Of a DNA stretch of 64,000 bases, positions 18,305-26,139 are shown piece by piece. The DNA is from Oscillospiraceae bacterium (GTDB lineage Bacteria > Bacillota > Clostridia > Oscillospirales > Oscillospiraceae). Every line of letters begins with the position of its first letter. Positions within the stretch are counted from its first letter, which is position 1. The stretch is taken from contig JAFWDQ010000023.1 of the NCBI GenBank assembly GCA_017516065.1, positions 1 through 64,000 of the forward strand, in the 5' to 3' direction. The notes beneath the pieces were generated by a model, which was not told where the DNA came from, did not search any database, and saw only the letters and a list, made by a program, of their open reading frames with translations. A program made the position numbers and the translations under genes.

Positions 18305-18991
18305 TCAGTCGCCGTAATAAAATTCCTGCTCGCCGTTCCACTCGCCGCCGTCGTCCTCCTCCTGCGGGGGGACCAGATCCTCCGGTTTCAGATGGATGAT
18401 ATTCAGCCGGTCGATGGGATGGGGCGAGGCGGCGGAGATGACGTAGTCGTCCCAGACCACGGTCTCGGTATACCACTTATCGCCGAAGATGTCGTGGGGC
18501 TGCTCCTCCAGGGGGACGATGGTGAAGGTCTTGGGGGCCAGCAGGTGGCCCCGGCCGTCGGCCTTGGTGATGCTCTCCTTCCGGGTCCAGAGGGTGAAGA
18601 AGCGCAGCTCCGGCTCCGCCTCATGGACCCAGTCGGCTTCCTCCAGCCGGCCGATGTGCCGCAGGGTGATGTCCTTGAAGGGGAAGATGGGCTCGATATC
18701 CACCCCCACCGGGTCGTCGTCCACCGCCAGGACCGCCAGATCCTTGGCGTAGGCCATGTTGAAGTGCTTGCCTCCGGCGGGGATCGGCTTTCCCGTTTTG
18801 GAGATGGACAGGCCCTCGTCGTCGGTCCAGCCCAGCACATGGCGCAGCATCATACTGCAGGCCAGAGAGCCCCGGCGGGCGTACACCGTGGGGGCGTTGT
18901 CCAGCTGATGGCGCCGCCAGCGGGTGAGCAGCGGGACCAGCCGGGGGGCGTAGGTCTCCAGTTCCAGCGCGTTGACGAGATAGATATCCAT
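18305..18991 (-). CDS. 4'-phosphopantetheinyl transferase superfamily protein
   Basis: 228 residues, Sfp-type length. Two signature motifs are present: VGVDIEP (D98 and E100 bind magnesium) and WTRKESITK (W135, K138, E139, K143). It would transfer phosphopantetheine from CoA to a carrier protein. No carrier, polyketide or peptide synthetase gene is in the window. It leads a minus-strand set with the flavin reductase-like and glutaredoxin-like genes. Confidence 0.9.
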   Translation of the reverse strand: MDIYLVNALELETYAPRLVPLLTRWRRHQLDNAPTVYARRGSLACSMMLRHVLGWTDDEGLSISKTGKPIPAGGKHFNMAYAKDLAVLAVDDDPVGVDIEPIFPFKDITLRHIGRLEEADWVHEAEPELRFFTLWTRKESITKADGRGHLLAPKTFTIVPLEEQPHDIFGDKWYTETVVWDDYVISAASPHPIDRLNIIHLKPEDLVPPQEEDDGGEWNGEQEFYYGD

Positions 18992-19044
18992 GGTGTGCCT
19001 CCGTATCTGCAGGTTAAATTACAATCAGCGATTCCATTACGCTC

Positions 19045-19076
19045 GAAAGGACGGGGCGAGAGACCGCCGTCCTTTC
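19045..19076 (-). promoter_or_regulatory. Hairpin in the leader of the phosphopantetheinyl transferase set
   Basis: Arms GAAAGGACGG and CCGTCCTTTC form a 10-bp stem just downstream of a minus-strand TATAAT at 19079-19084. It has no T tract on the minus-strand side, so it looks like a leader structure. The -35 for that TATAAT is poor. Confidence 0.4.
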
Positions 19077-19131
19077 CTATTATACCACGTCCGCATCCGG
19101 GAGAAAAGGGGGTGATTCCGTCAAAAAAAGT

Positions 19132-19160
19132 TTGCCTTTCAGACTTTATGATGCTACAAT
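19132..19160 (+). promoter_or_regulatory. Promoter of the amino-acid ABC transporter
   Basis: -35 TTGCCT (19132-19137), 17-bp spacer, extended -10 TGcTACAAT (19155-19160). Confidence 0.65.
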
Positions 19161-19241
19161 GATACCGCAGTGCCGCAATAAAGCGGCAGAGCAATGAAAC
19201 GCTGCCGCGGTGCGCCGCGCCGCTTTCGGAGGAATCGAGTT

Positions 19242-19913
19242 ATGTTCGGGTATGTCACGTCCACCCTGCTCAGCGGCTTCGCTACCACCTGCCTGATCTT
19301 CATCCTCACGCTGGTGATCGCCCTGCCTCTGGGTCTGGTGATCTCCTTCGGCTCCATGAGCAAATGGGCGCCTCTGCAGAAGCACGCCGTCTTCAAGCCG
19401 ATCAAATGGATCGTGAAGACCGTGGTCTGGATCATTCGGGGCACGCCCCTGATGCTCCAGGTCATCATTGTCTTCTACGGCCCGGGCCTGCTGTTCGACT
19501 GGGGGTCTCTGGAGCGGCTCACCGCCGTTATCGTGGCCTTTGTCATCAACTACGCCTGCTATTTCTCCGAGATCTTCCGGGGCGGTATCGAGGGCGTTCC
19601 CAGAGGACAGACCGAGGCCGGTCAGGTCCTGGGCATGACCAAGGGGCAGATCTTTTTCAAGGTCACCCTGATGCAGGTGATCAAGCGCATCGTGCCCCCC
19701 ATGTCCAACGAGATCATCACCCTGGTCAAGGACACCTCTCTGGCCCGGATCATCGCCGTGCAGGAGATCATCATGATGGCCCAGAAGTTCGTCTCCAGCC
19801 GGGCCCTCATCTGGCCGCTGTTCTACTCCGGCGCGTTCTATCTGATTTTCTGCGGCGTGCTGACGCTGCTGTTCGGTTACATCGAGAGGAAGATGAGCTA
19901 TTTCAAAGTGTAA
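19242..19913 (+). CDS. Polar amino-acid ABC transporter permease
   Basis: 223 residues from ATG 19242, which has GGAGGA upstream; the longer frame from 19194 has no site. It is a HisM/GlnP-type permease: five or so membrane helices and the EAA loop with EAGQVLGMTKGQIFFKVTLM. It should form the channel for the ATPase that follows 13 bp later. Confidence 0.92.
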   Translation: MFGYVTSTLLSGFATTCLIFILTLVIALPLGLVISFGSMSKWAPLQKHAVFKPIKWIVKTVVWIIRGTPLMLQVIIVFYGPGLLFDWGSLERLTAVIVAFVINYACYFSEIFRGGIEGVPRGQTEAGQVLGMTKGQIFFKVTLMQVIKRIVPPMSNEIITLVKDTSLARIIAVQEIIMMAQKFVSSRALIWPLFYSGAFYLIFCGVLTLLFGYIERKMSYFKV

Positions 19914-19926
19914 AGGAGGCGGGGAC

Positions 19927-20712
19927 ATGGTCGTGCTGGAGGTGCGGAACCTGGGCAAAAGGTTCGGCGATCTGGAAGTGCTGAAGGATATCAATTTTTC
20001 TCTGGAAAAAGGGGAGTCTCTGGCCATTATCGGGTCCTCCGGCAGCGGCAAGACCACGCTGCTGCGGTGCCTCAATTTTCTGGAGATCCCCAATGCGGGC
20101 CAGATCCTGGTCAACGGGGAGGCGGTCTTTGACGCGGCGGACCCCGCCGCCCGGAAGGACAGCGAGATCCGCCGGAAGCGTCTGCATTTCGGCCTGGTGT
20201 TCCAGTCCTTCAACCTCTTTCCGCAGCACTCGGCGCTGAGGAACGTCACCCTTGCCAGCGAGCTGCTGGCCCGGGAACGGCCGGATTACAAGAAGAACCG
20301 GAAGGAGATCCTGGCGCAGATCCAGGAGAGGGGAGCCTTTCTCCTCGGACAGGTAGGCCTGTCGGACAAGATGGGGTACTACCCCCATCAGCTCTCCGGC
20401 GGTCAGCAGCAGCGGGTGGCCATCGCCCGGGCCCTGGCCCTGGAGCCGGACATTCTCTGCTTCGACGAGCCCACCTCCGCCCTGGACCCGGAGCTCACCG
20501 GCGAGGTGCTCAAGGTCATCCGGGGCCTGGCGGACCAGAACACCACCATGGTCATCGTCACCCATGAGATGCAGTTTGCCCGGGAGGTGGCGGACAACGT
20601 GCTGTTCATGGACAAGGGCTTTGTGGTGGAATACGGCCCCGCCGAGGAGGTTTTCGGCAATCCGAAAGAGGAACGCACCCAGCAGTTCCTGGAGCGCTAC
20701 GCCAACGGCTGA
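19927..20712 (+). CDS. Polar amino-acid ABC transporter ATPase
   Basis: 261 residues, GlnQ/HisP type. Walker A is GSSGSGKTT (about residues 38-46), signature LSGGQQQR, Walker B ILCFDEPTSALDPE and switch His in VIVTHEM. An insertion around residues 120-135 lengthens the helical domain. No solute-binding protein gene lies next to the pair, so it must be coded elsewhere. Confidence 0.95.
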   Translation: MVVLEVRNLGKRFGDLEVLKDINFSLEKGESLAIIGSSGSGKTTLLRCLNFLEIPNAGQILVNGEAVFDAADPAARKDSEIRRKRLHFGLVFQSFNLFPQHSALRNVTLASELLARERPDYKKNRKEILAQIQERGAFLLGQVGLSDKMGYYPHQLSGGQQQRVAIARALALEPDILCFDEPTSALDPELTGEVLKVIRGLADQNTTMVIVTHEMQFAREVADNVLFMDKGFVVEYGPAEEVFGNPKEERTQQFLERYANG

Positions 20713-20737
20713 GGGAGTGCATCGACTGCAAAACAGA

Positions 20738-20764
20738 GCGGGGGACTGCGGCTGCGGCCCCCGC
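20738..20764 (+). terminator. Split terminator of the ABC operon (hairpin half)
   Basis: Stem GCGGGGG (20738-20744) and CCCCCGC (20758-20764) forms a good hairpin but is followed by AGACTG instead of T residues. The last 22 bases (20743-20764) are repeated exactly at 20999-21020, where TTTTT does follow. The arrangement looks like a terminator interrupted by the element between. Confidence 0.7.
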
Positions 20765-20998
20765 AGACTGTATATAAAGCCTCGCAGAGTTCGCGGCGCG
20801 CACGCCGCGAATAAAATTGAAATCAGTTTTTTCCGGGAGCATGTATCACGGGAAAAACACATCTCGGCCCGCAAACGTGGGCTTTTGCCCATCGTAATGG
20901 GTAAAAGCCTGCGCTGCAGCGGGCCGCAGCTTTTTCAAATCAAAGCCCAGCGTAAGCGGGTTTGATTTGAGTGTGTCGACTTTGTCGACACACAGCAT
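20765..20998 (+). mobile_element. MITE-like multi-hairpin element within a terminator
   Basis: A 234-bp non-coding segment bounded by a 22-bp exact direct repeat (20743-20764 and 20999-21020). Inside are five hairpins: TTCGCGGCG/CGCCGCGAA around CGCA; a GTTTTTTCC/GGGAAAAAC hairpin with GCATG in its loop; GCTTTTGCCCAT/ATGGGTAAAAGC; TCAAATCAAA/TTTGATTTGA (20935-20970); and GTGTGTCGAC/GTCGACACAC. Its first half is shared with the reverse-oriented element at 34930-35075. No transposase is present, so mobility is inferred from the duplication. Confidence 0.6.
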
Positions 20999-21066
20999 GG
21001 ACTGCGGCTGCGGCCCCCGCTTTTTGTCGCCCCGGCGGAGAAATCCCTGCGGAAGTGACAAAAGTA

Positions 21067-21096
21067 TTGTACTTTTTCGCCCCGGTGTGATATTAT
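21067..21096 (+). promoter_or_regulatory. Promoter of uppP
   Basis: -35 TTGTAC (21067-21072), 18-bp spacer, -10 TATTAT (21091-21096). The leader to the ATG is about 175 nt and GC-rich. Confidence 0.6.
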
Positions 21097-21276
21097 ACAT
21101 AATGGCAAAGAATCCCCGGCCGGAGCGATCCGGTGAAGGCGCCGCCGTCCCGACGGCAGGCGGACCGGTCCGGGGAGCCTTTGCGCGCCGTCTCTCAAGA
21201 CGATCCGGCGCGCGTTGTCCCGGCGTCCCACCCCGGGACGTCACGGCGCGATCATCCGGACGGGGAGGCGGAACAC

Positions 21277-22110
21277 ATGGATCAACTGTCCTATCAAGCG
21301 GCGATCCTGCTGGGGCTGGTGCAGGGGGCGGCGGAATTCCTGCCCGTGTCCAGCTCGGGCCATCTGGCGCTGCTGCAGACCTTTTTCGGCGTGGCGGACA
21401 GCAGCGGCGTGGCGTTTGACGTGCTGCTGCATCTGGGCACTCTGGCGGCGGTCGTCGCCGCGTACCGGCGGGATGTTCTCGCCATGCTCCGGGAGATCGT
21501 TTTCTGGCTCCGGGACCTGGTGGCCCGCCGCCGGCCGGGGACCGTGCCGCCGGCCCGAAGACTGGTGCTGCTGGTCGCCGCCGGTACCGTCCCTCTTGCG
21601 CTGGTGCCGCCGGTTCGGGACGCGGTGGAGCGGTTTTACGGCAACACCCTGTTCATCGGCTGCGCGCTGCTGGTGACGGGCCTGCTGCTCTTTGCCGCCG
21701 ACCGCATAGGCCGGGGCGGGAAGACGGAGACCACCGCTACCGTCTCAGACGCCCTGCTGGTGGGTCTGGCCCAGGCCGCCGCCGTCGTGCCAGGGCTGTC
21801 CCGGTCCGGGATCACCGTTTCCATGGGCCTGGCCCGGGGCTTTCATCGGTCCTTTGCCCTGCGCTATTCTTTCCTGCTGTCCGTCCCGGCGGTGCTGGCG
21901 GCCAACCTGTTCAGCCTCCGTGGTGCTGTGGGCACCGGCGGCACGCCCGTATCCGTCTGTCTGGCGGGTATGGCGGCAGCCGCGGCGGCAGGCTATGGGG
22001 CCATCCGTCTGCTCCGGCGCCTCGCGGAACGGGGACGGTTCGGAGGGTTTGCCTGGTACTGTTGGATCACAGGTCTTATCGCCATCGCCGCCACACTGCT
22101 GACGGGCTGA
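21277..22110 (+). CDS. uppP: Undecaprenyl-diphosphatase
   Basis: Membrane enzyme that recycles undecaprenyl diphosphate for peptidoglycan synthesis and gives bacitracin tolerance. It has 277 residues with the two signature motifs GAAEFLPVSSSGHL (residues 17-30) and PGLSRSG (about 172-178), and about eight membrane helices. I start it at ATG 21277 (MDQLSYQAA) behind GGGGAGG; the frame upstream is open but unlike the family. Confidence 0.95.
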   Translation: MDQLSYQAAILLGLVQGAAEFLPVSSSGHLALLQTFFGVADSSGVAFDVLLHLGTLAAVVAAYRRDVLAMLREIVFWLRDLVARRRPGTVPPARRLVLLVAAGTVPLALVPPVRDAVERFYGNTLFIGCALLVTGLLLFAADRIGRGGKTETTATVSDALLVGLAQAAAVVPGLSRSGITVSMGLARGFHRSFALRYSFLLSVPAVLAANLFSLRGAVGTGGTPVSVCLAGMAAAAAAGYGAIRLLRRLAERGRFGGFAWYCWITGLIAIAATLLTG

Positions 22111-22141
22111 TGGATCGTCCGATACAAAGGAGGATTTTAAC

Positions 22142-24940
22142 ATGGCCGCTTCCAAAGGGAGCACAACGAAATCCGGCGCCAAGGCCGGGACGCGGGCTGC
22201 CGCGTCCGGCACGGCGAAGCGTAAGTCCACCAGCTCCCGGACCGCGTCCGGGAGCCGTAAAACGTCGTCCGGGAGGAGCAAATCCTCCTCTGCGGCGCGC
22301 AGGACGTCCCCGTCCGCCCGCAAGCCGGCGCCGGGGAAGGGCAGAAAGCCCGTGCCACGCTCCGCTCCGCCTGTCCGCAGCTCCGGCGGCCGTGAGGCGG
22401 GCTCCATCATCTGCCTGCTGCTGGCCCTGTTTGCGTTCCTGGGCTTCATCCCGGTCCACGCGCTGTTCCTGGACTTCTTCCGGAACCTGCTGCTGGGCCT
22501 GTTCGGCCTGGGTTATTACGTCATGCCCTTCTGCCTGGTGGCCGGCGCCGTCGTGCTGGCCTTCCGGCGCAAGGAACCCGCAGGTCTGCGCTTTGTCTGC
22601 GCGATCCTCTTTGCGGTGCTCTGCGGCGCGCTGCTCCACGTGCTCTTCTGCAAGGTCGATTTCACCGGGCAGATGTCCACCCTGTACGCCATGGGCAAGC
22701 TGGGCAAGTGCGGCGGTCTGTTCTCCGGCGCCATCGCCATCGGCCTGAGCCGCATTATCAGCAAGGTGGGCGCCGGGATCGTGCTGGTGCTGCTGCTGTT
22801 CCTGACGGGCATCACCGTGTTCCATATCACCGTGGGTCAGGTGATCCAGAAGCTCCAGATCCTCTGGCAGAGCCTCATCGCCCCGGAGGACGACTACGAG
22901 GACGAGGACTTTGACGAGGTGGAGGAGATCGTCGGCACCGAGCCCATGGGCCGCGCCGTGCCGCTTCCCCGGAAGAAGAACCGCAGGGGCGGGGACAAGC
23001 CCGACAAGGATGCACCCACCGAGCCCACGGATATCGATATTCCCCTGGACGCCGACGGCGAGTCTGCCGGGGATGAGGACGGGGATGAAGAGCCCCTGGA
23101 CGTGCCAAATCTGAAGAAGAGCGCCGACAAGAGCGCGCAGACCGACGGCACCGACGGGGCCGAGACCGCCGAAACGGACGGGGAGCAGTCCCCTGCCGCT
23201 GACGAAGCGGCGACGGACGGAGAGCCGGAGAACGACGGTGAGGAGCCGGACGGCGAGAAGCCCAGACGCGGATTCCTGGTGCCGGGTCTCGACGGCGAGG
23301 AGCCGGACGGGGACGAAGAGGAGGCCGGGGACGCCCTCGACGAGGTGTCCCGGGAGGCAAAGCAGGCCATGGAGGCCACCTCCGACTACCGCTATCCGCC
23401 TCTGTCGCTGCTCACCGCGCCTGCGGGACAGGCCCGGGACAGCGGCCAGCAGGAGATCCAGACCAATCAGGAGCGCCTGGCGGATACCATTGCCAGCTTC
23501 GGCATCGATGCCCGTGTGGTGGACGCCGTCCGGGGCCCCACCGTTACCCGGTACGAGGTGGAGCTGGACCGGGGCGTGAAGCTCAACAAGCTGACGAATC
23601 TGTCCGACGACATCGCCCTGTCTCTGGGCGTGTCCGGCGTCCGTATTGCCCCCATTCCCGACAAGATCTCCGTGGTGGGCATCGAGGTGCCCAACCGGGA
23701 GGTGAGCATCGTCTATGCCCGGGATGTTATCGGTTCGGAGCTGTTCCGGGACCATAAGTCCAAGGTAGCCTTCGCCGTGGGCCGGGATATCGCCGGCACC
23801 GACGTGGTGGGCAATATCGCCAAGCTGCCGCACATGCTCATCGCCGGTACCACAGGCTCCGGCAAATCCGTGTGCATGAACACCCTCATCGTGTCCCTGC
23901 TCTACAAGGCCACCCCCGACGAGGTGCGGCTGATCATGATCGATCCGAAGATGATCGAGCTGGGGGTCTACAACGGTATCCCCCACCTGCTCATCCCCGT
24001 GGTCACGGATCCGAAGAAGGCCGCCGGCGCTCTGCAGTGGGCCGTGACGGAGATGATGAAGCGGTACCGCCTGTTCTCCGAGGCCGGCGCCCGGGATATG
24101 GAGTCCTACAATGCCATCGTGGCCAAGGATCCGGAGCATCAGAAGCTGCCCCACATCGTCATCGTCATCGACGAGCTGGCGGACCTGATGCTGGTGGCCG
24201 CCAAGGACGTGGAGGAATCCGTCTGCCGCATCGCCCAGATGGCCCGGGCCGCGGGCATGCACCTGATCATCGCCACCCAGCGGCCCTCGGCGGACGTGAT
24301 CACCGGTATCATGAAGGCCAATATCCCCTCCCGCATCGCCTTTGCCGTGGCCTCCGCCATGGAGTCCCGGATCATTCTGGACTCCCAGGGCGCGGAGAAG
24401 CTCATCGGCCACGGCGATATGCTGTACTCGCCTCTGGGCGCCGGCAAGCCCACCCGGGTCCAGGGCTGCCTCATCACCAGCGAAGAGGTGGAGGCTGTTG
24501 TGGGCTTTATCAAGGAGAGCTCCGTGGCGGAGTACTCCGACGAGATCATCCGGGAGATCGAGCAGAACGCCGCCTCCGCCGGGACCAAGGGCGGCGGCAG
24601 CGCGTCCGCCGCGGCCTCCGGCGACGGGGAGACCCCGCAGGACGACGCGGACGAGCTTCTGCCCGCCGCCGTGGAGGTGTCTCTGGAGATCGGACAGGCC
24701 TCGGCCTCCATGCTCCAGCGCCGGCTGAAGCTGGGCTATGCCCGGGCCGCCCGGCTCATCGACCAGATGGAGGAGCGGGGCATCATCGGGCCCTTCGAGG
24801 GCTCCAAGCCTCGGCAGATGCTCATTACCAAGGAGCAGTGGCAGGCCATGCAGATGGGCTCCGGGCCCGCTGCGGAGGCGGGATCCGAATGGGGGATTGC
24901 CCCGGATCCGGCGCAGTTGCCGGAGGAAGACGACATGTGA
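22142..24940 (+). CDS. FtsK/SpoIIIE-family DNA translocase
   Basis: 932 residues. Order: a basic Ser/Lys/Arg/Gly leader (1-80); four membrane helices (about 85-240); a long acidic Asp/Glu/Pro linker (245-415); the RecA-like motor with Walker A GTTGSGKS (569-576) and Walker B VIVIDELADLM; and a C-terminal winged-helix gamma domain (QASASMLQRRLKLGYARAAR) that reads polar DNA motifs. It pumps chromosome DNA through septa in division or sporulation. The start has AGGAGG eight bases upstream. SpoIIIE is as likely a name as FtsK. Confidence 0.95.
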   Translation: MAASKGSTTKSGAKAGTRAAASGTAKRKSTSSRTASGSRKTSSGRSKSSSAARRTSPSARKPAPGKGRKPVPRSAPPVRSSGGREAGSIICLLLALFAFLGFIPVHALFLDFFRNLLLGLFGLGYYVMPFCLVAGAVVLAFRRKEPAGLRFVCAILFAVLCGALLHVLFCKVDFTGQMSTLYAMGKLGKCGGLFSGAIAIGLSRIISKVGAGIVLVLLLFLTGITVFHITVGQVIQKLQILWQSLIAPEDDYEDEDFDEVEEIVGTEPMGRAVPLPRKKNRRGGDKPDKDAPTEPTDIDIPLDADGESAGDEDGDEEPLDVPNLKKSADKSAQTDGTDGAETAETDGEQSPAADEAATDGEPENDGEEPDGEKPRRGFLVPGLDGEEPDGDEEEAGDALDEVSREAKQAMEATSDYRYPPLSLLTAPAGQARDSGQQEIQTNQERLADTIASFGIDARVVDAVRGPTVTRYEVELDRGVKLNKLTNLSDDIALSLGVSGVRIAPIPDKISVVGIEVPNREVSIVYARDVIGSELFRDHKSKVAFAVGRDIAGTDVVGNIAKLPHMLIAGTTGSGKSVCMNTLIVSLLYKATPDEVRLIMIDPKMIELGVYNGIPHLLIPVVTDPKKAAGALQWAVTEMMKRYRLFSEAGARDMESYNAIVAKDPEHQKLPHIVIVIDELADLMLVAAKDVEESVCRIAQMARAAGMHLIIATQRPSADVITGIMKANIPSRIAFAVASAMESRIILDSQGAEKLIGHGDMLYSPLGAGKPTRVQGCLITSEEVEAVVGFIKESSVAEYSDEIIREIEQNAASAGTKGGGSASAAASGDGETPQDDADELLPAAVEVSLEIGQASASMLQRRLKLGYARAARLIDQMEERGIIGPFEGSKPRQMLITKEQWQAMQMGSGPAAEAGSEWGIAPDPAQLPEEDDM

Positions 24941-24946
24941 CAGAGA

Positions 24947-24977
24947 GCCCGCCGCGGAACGCCGCGGCGGGCCTTTT
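24947..24977 (+). terminator. Terminator of the FtsK/SpoIIIE gene
   Basis: An 11-bp stem GCCCGCCGCGG/CCGCGGCGGGC with an AACG loop is followed by CTTTTT. Confidence 0.9.
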
Positions 24978-25021
24978 TCCCGCCGTTTCTGAAAAATTTT
25001 TGTCAAAGCCGGAAAAAAGAA

Positions 25022-25050
25022 TTGACAAAGCTCCGGCGGCATGGTATTAT
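25022..25050 (+). promoter_or_regulatory. Promoter of tRNA-Leu
   Basis: -35 TTGACA (25022-25027), 17-bp spacer, -10 TATTAT (25045-25050), 27 bp before the tRNA. Confidence 0.8.
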
Positions 25051-25077
25051 CATTGAGCCGATTTTTTTAGGCCATAT

Positions 25078-25165
25078 GCGCGAGTGGTGGAATTGGCAGA
25101 CTCGCTAGATTCAGGTTCTAGTGTGCAATACGCACGTGCGGGTTCAAGTCCCGCCTCGCGCACCA
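25078..25165 (+). tRNA. tRNA-Leu (anticodon CAG)
   Basis: Acceptor stem GCGCGAG/CTCGCGC, a long class II variable arm, T-loop GGTTCAAGTCC, anticodon loop TTCAGGT giving CAG, and an encoded CCA end (25163-25165). Confidence 0.95.
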
Positions 25166-25202
25166 AAAGCCCCGAAATCATTTGATTTCGGGACTTTTCT
25201 TT
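25166..25202 (+). terminator. Terminator of tRNA-Leu
   Basis: Arms CCCGAAATCA (25171-25180) and TGATTTCGGG (25183-25192) are followed by ACTTTTCTTT. Confidence 0.85.
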
Positions 25203-25222
25203 ATGGTGAACGGAGGATGATC

Positions 25223-26008
25223 ATGCTTTGCTGCCCGGTTTGCGGAGGCGATCTGACCCTCAATGATAAAACAGCCGCCTGTTCCAGGGGACATTCCTTT
25301 GACCGAGCCCGTGAGGGATACGTCAATTTGCTGCGCTCATCAAAGAGCGGCGACCGTATCGGCGACAGCAAAGAATCGGCCAGATCCCGCCGCGCGTTTC
25401 TCAGCAAGGGGTACTATGACCCGCTCAGGGACGCCCTGACCACGCTGTTTTCAGGCAAGCATGGCGCCGTGCTGGACATCTGCTGCGGTGAAGGGTACTA
25501 CACGTCTGCTCTGGGCGCGAATCCTGCGCTTGACGTATATGGCTTTGATATTTCGAAAGAGATGGTCCGTCTGGCAGCCAGGCGGGGCAACGCGACCTAC
25601 TTCGTGGCCAATCTGTCCGCGATACCTGTGCCGGACAGGAGCTTCGACTGGGCTGTGCACCTGTTCGCGCCCTTTCATGAGCAGGAGTTTGCCCGTATCC
25701 TCAAACCCGGCGGGACCCTGTTCAGCGTGATCCCGGGCAGTCGGCATCTGTGGCAGCTCAAAACAAGGGTATACGACAGCCCGTATCACAATGACGAGGC
25801 GCTGCCGGCCACGACATTACTGGAGTTGAAAGGCACGCAAAAAATCACAGACAGCATTACGCTGCGCAGCGCGGAAGACATTGAATCGGTTTTTCGCATG
25901 ACGCCTTATTACTATCATACCAGTCAAAAGGACAGAGCCAAGCTGAGCGGACTTACAGAGCTGGAAACAGAGATTGAATTCATCATTGCAGAGTATAGGA
26001 AAAAATGA
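25223..26008 (+). CDS. RlmA-type 23S rRNA guanine-N1 methyltransferase
   Basis: 261 residues. An N-terminal zinc site (C4, C7, C20, H24 in CPVCGG...CSRGHSFD) precedes the SAM-binding domain with VLDICCGEGYYTSAL, the layout of RlmA. In Gram-positive bacteria this branch methylates G748 at the peptide exit tunnel and can affect macrolide sensitivity; which base is modified here is inferred. I start it at ATG 25223, which lies six bases after GGAGG; the ATG at 25217 abuts that site. GC content is lower than that of neighbours, hinting at acquisition. Confidence 0.85.
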   Translation: MLCCPVCGGDLTLNDKTAACSRGHSFDRAREGYVNLLRSSKSGDRIGDSKESARSRRAFLSKGYYDPLRDALTTLFSGKHGAVLDICCGEGYYTSALGANPALDVYGFDISKEMVRLAARRGNATYFVANLSAIPVPDRSFDWAVHLFAPFHEQEFARILKPGGTLFSVIPGSRHLWQLKTRVYDSPYHNDEALPATTLLELKGTQKITDSITLRSAEDIESVFRMTPYYYHTSQKDRAKLSGLTELETEIEFIIAEYRKK

Positions 26009-26021
26009 TCCCGAACAACAA

Positions 26022-26064
26022 CCCCGGAGGCCCCGGACGGCATTGCCGCCCGGGGCCTCCGGGG
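26022..26064. terminator. Strong hairpin between converging genes
   Basis: A 15-bp stem (26022-26036 with 26050-26064) of CCCCGGAGGCCCCGG type is followed by TTATCTTTGG on the plus side and TTGTTGTTC on the minus side. Confidence 0.7.
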
Positions 26065-26139
26065 TTATCTTTGGTTTTGCAAAAAGCGTCGGAATCGGGG
26101 CGTTGCAGACGATCGGGACGCATCGCCCTTTTGCCGCGT

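Noticed and set aside
22076..25042. A 988-codon open frame on the minus strand opposite ftsK
   Set aside because: It is the complement of a GC-rich gene with strong family motifs. Its own translation is low-complexity Gly/His/Arg/Leu with no domain. The same holds for the long frames at 55316-59263 (opposite mutS and miaB) and 36666-39917 (opposite the SLH and PrpD genes).
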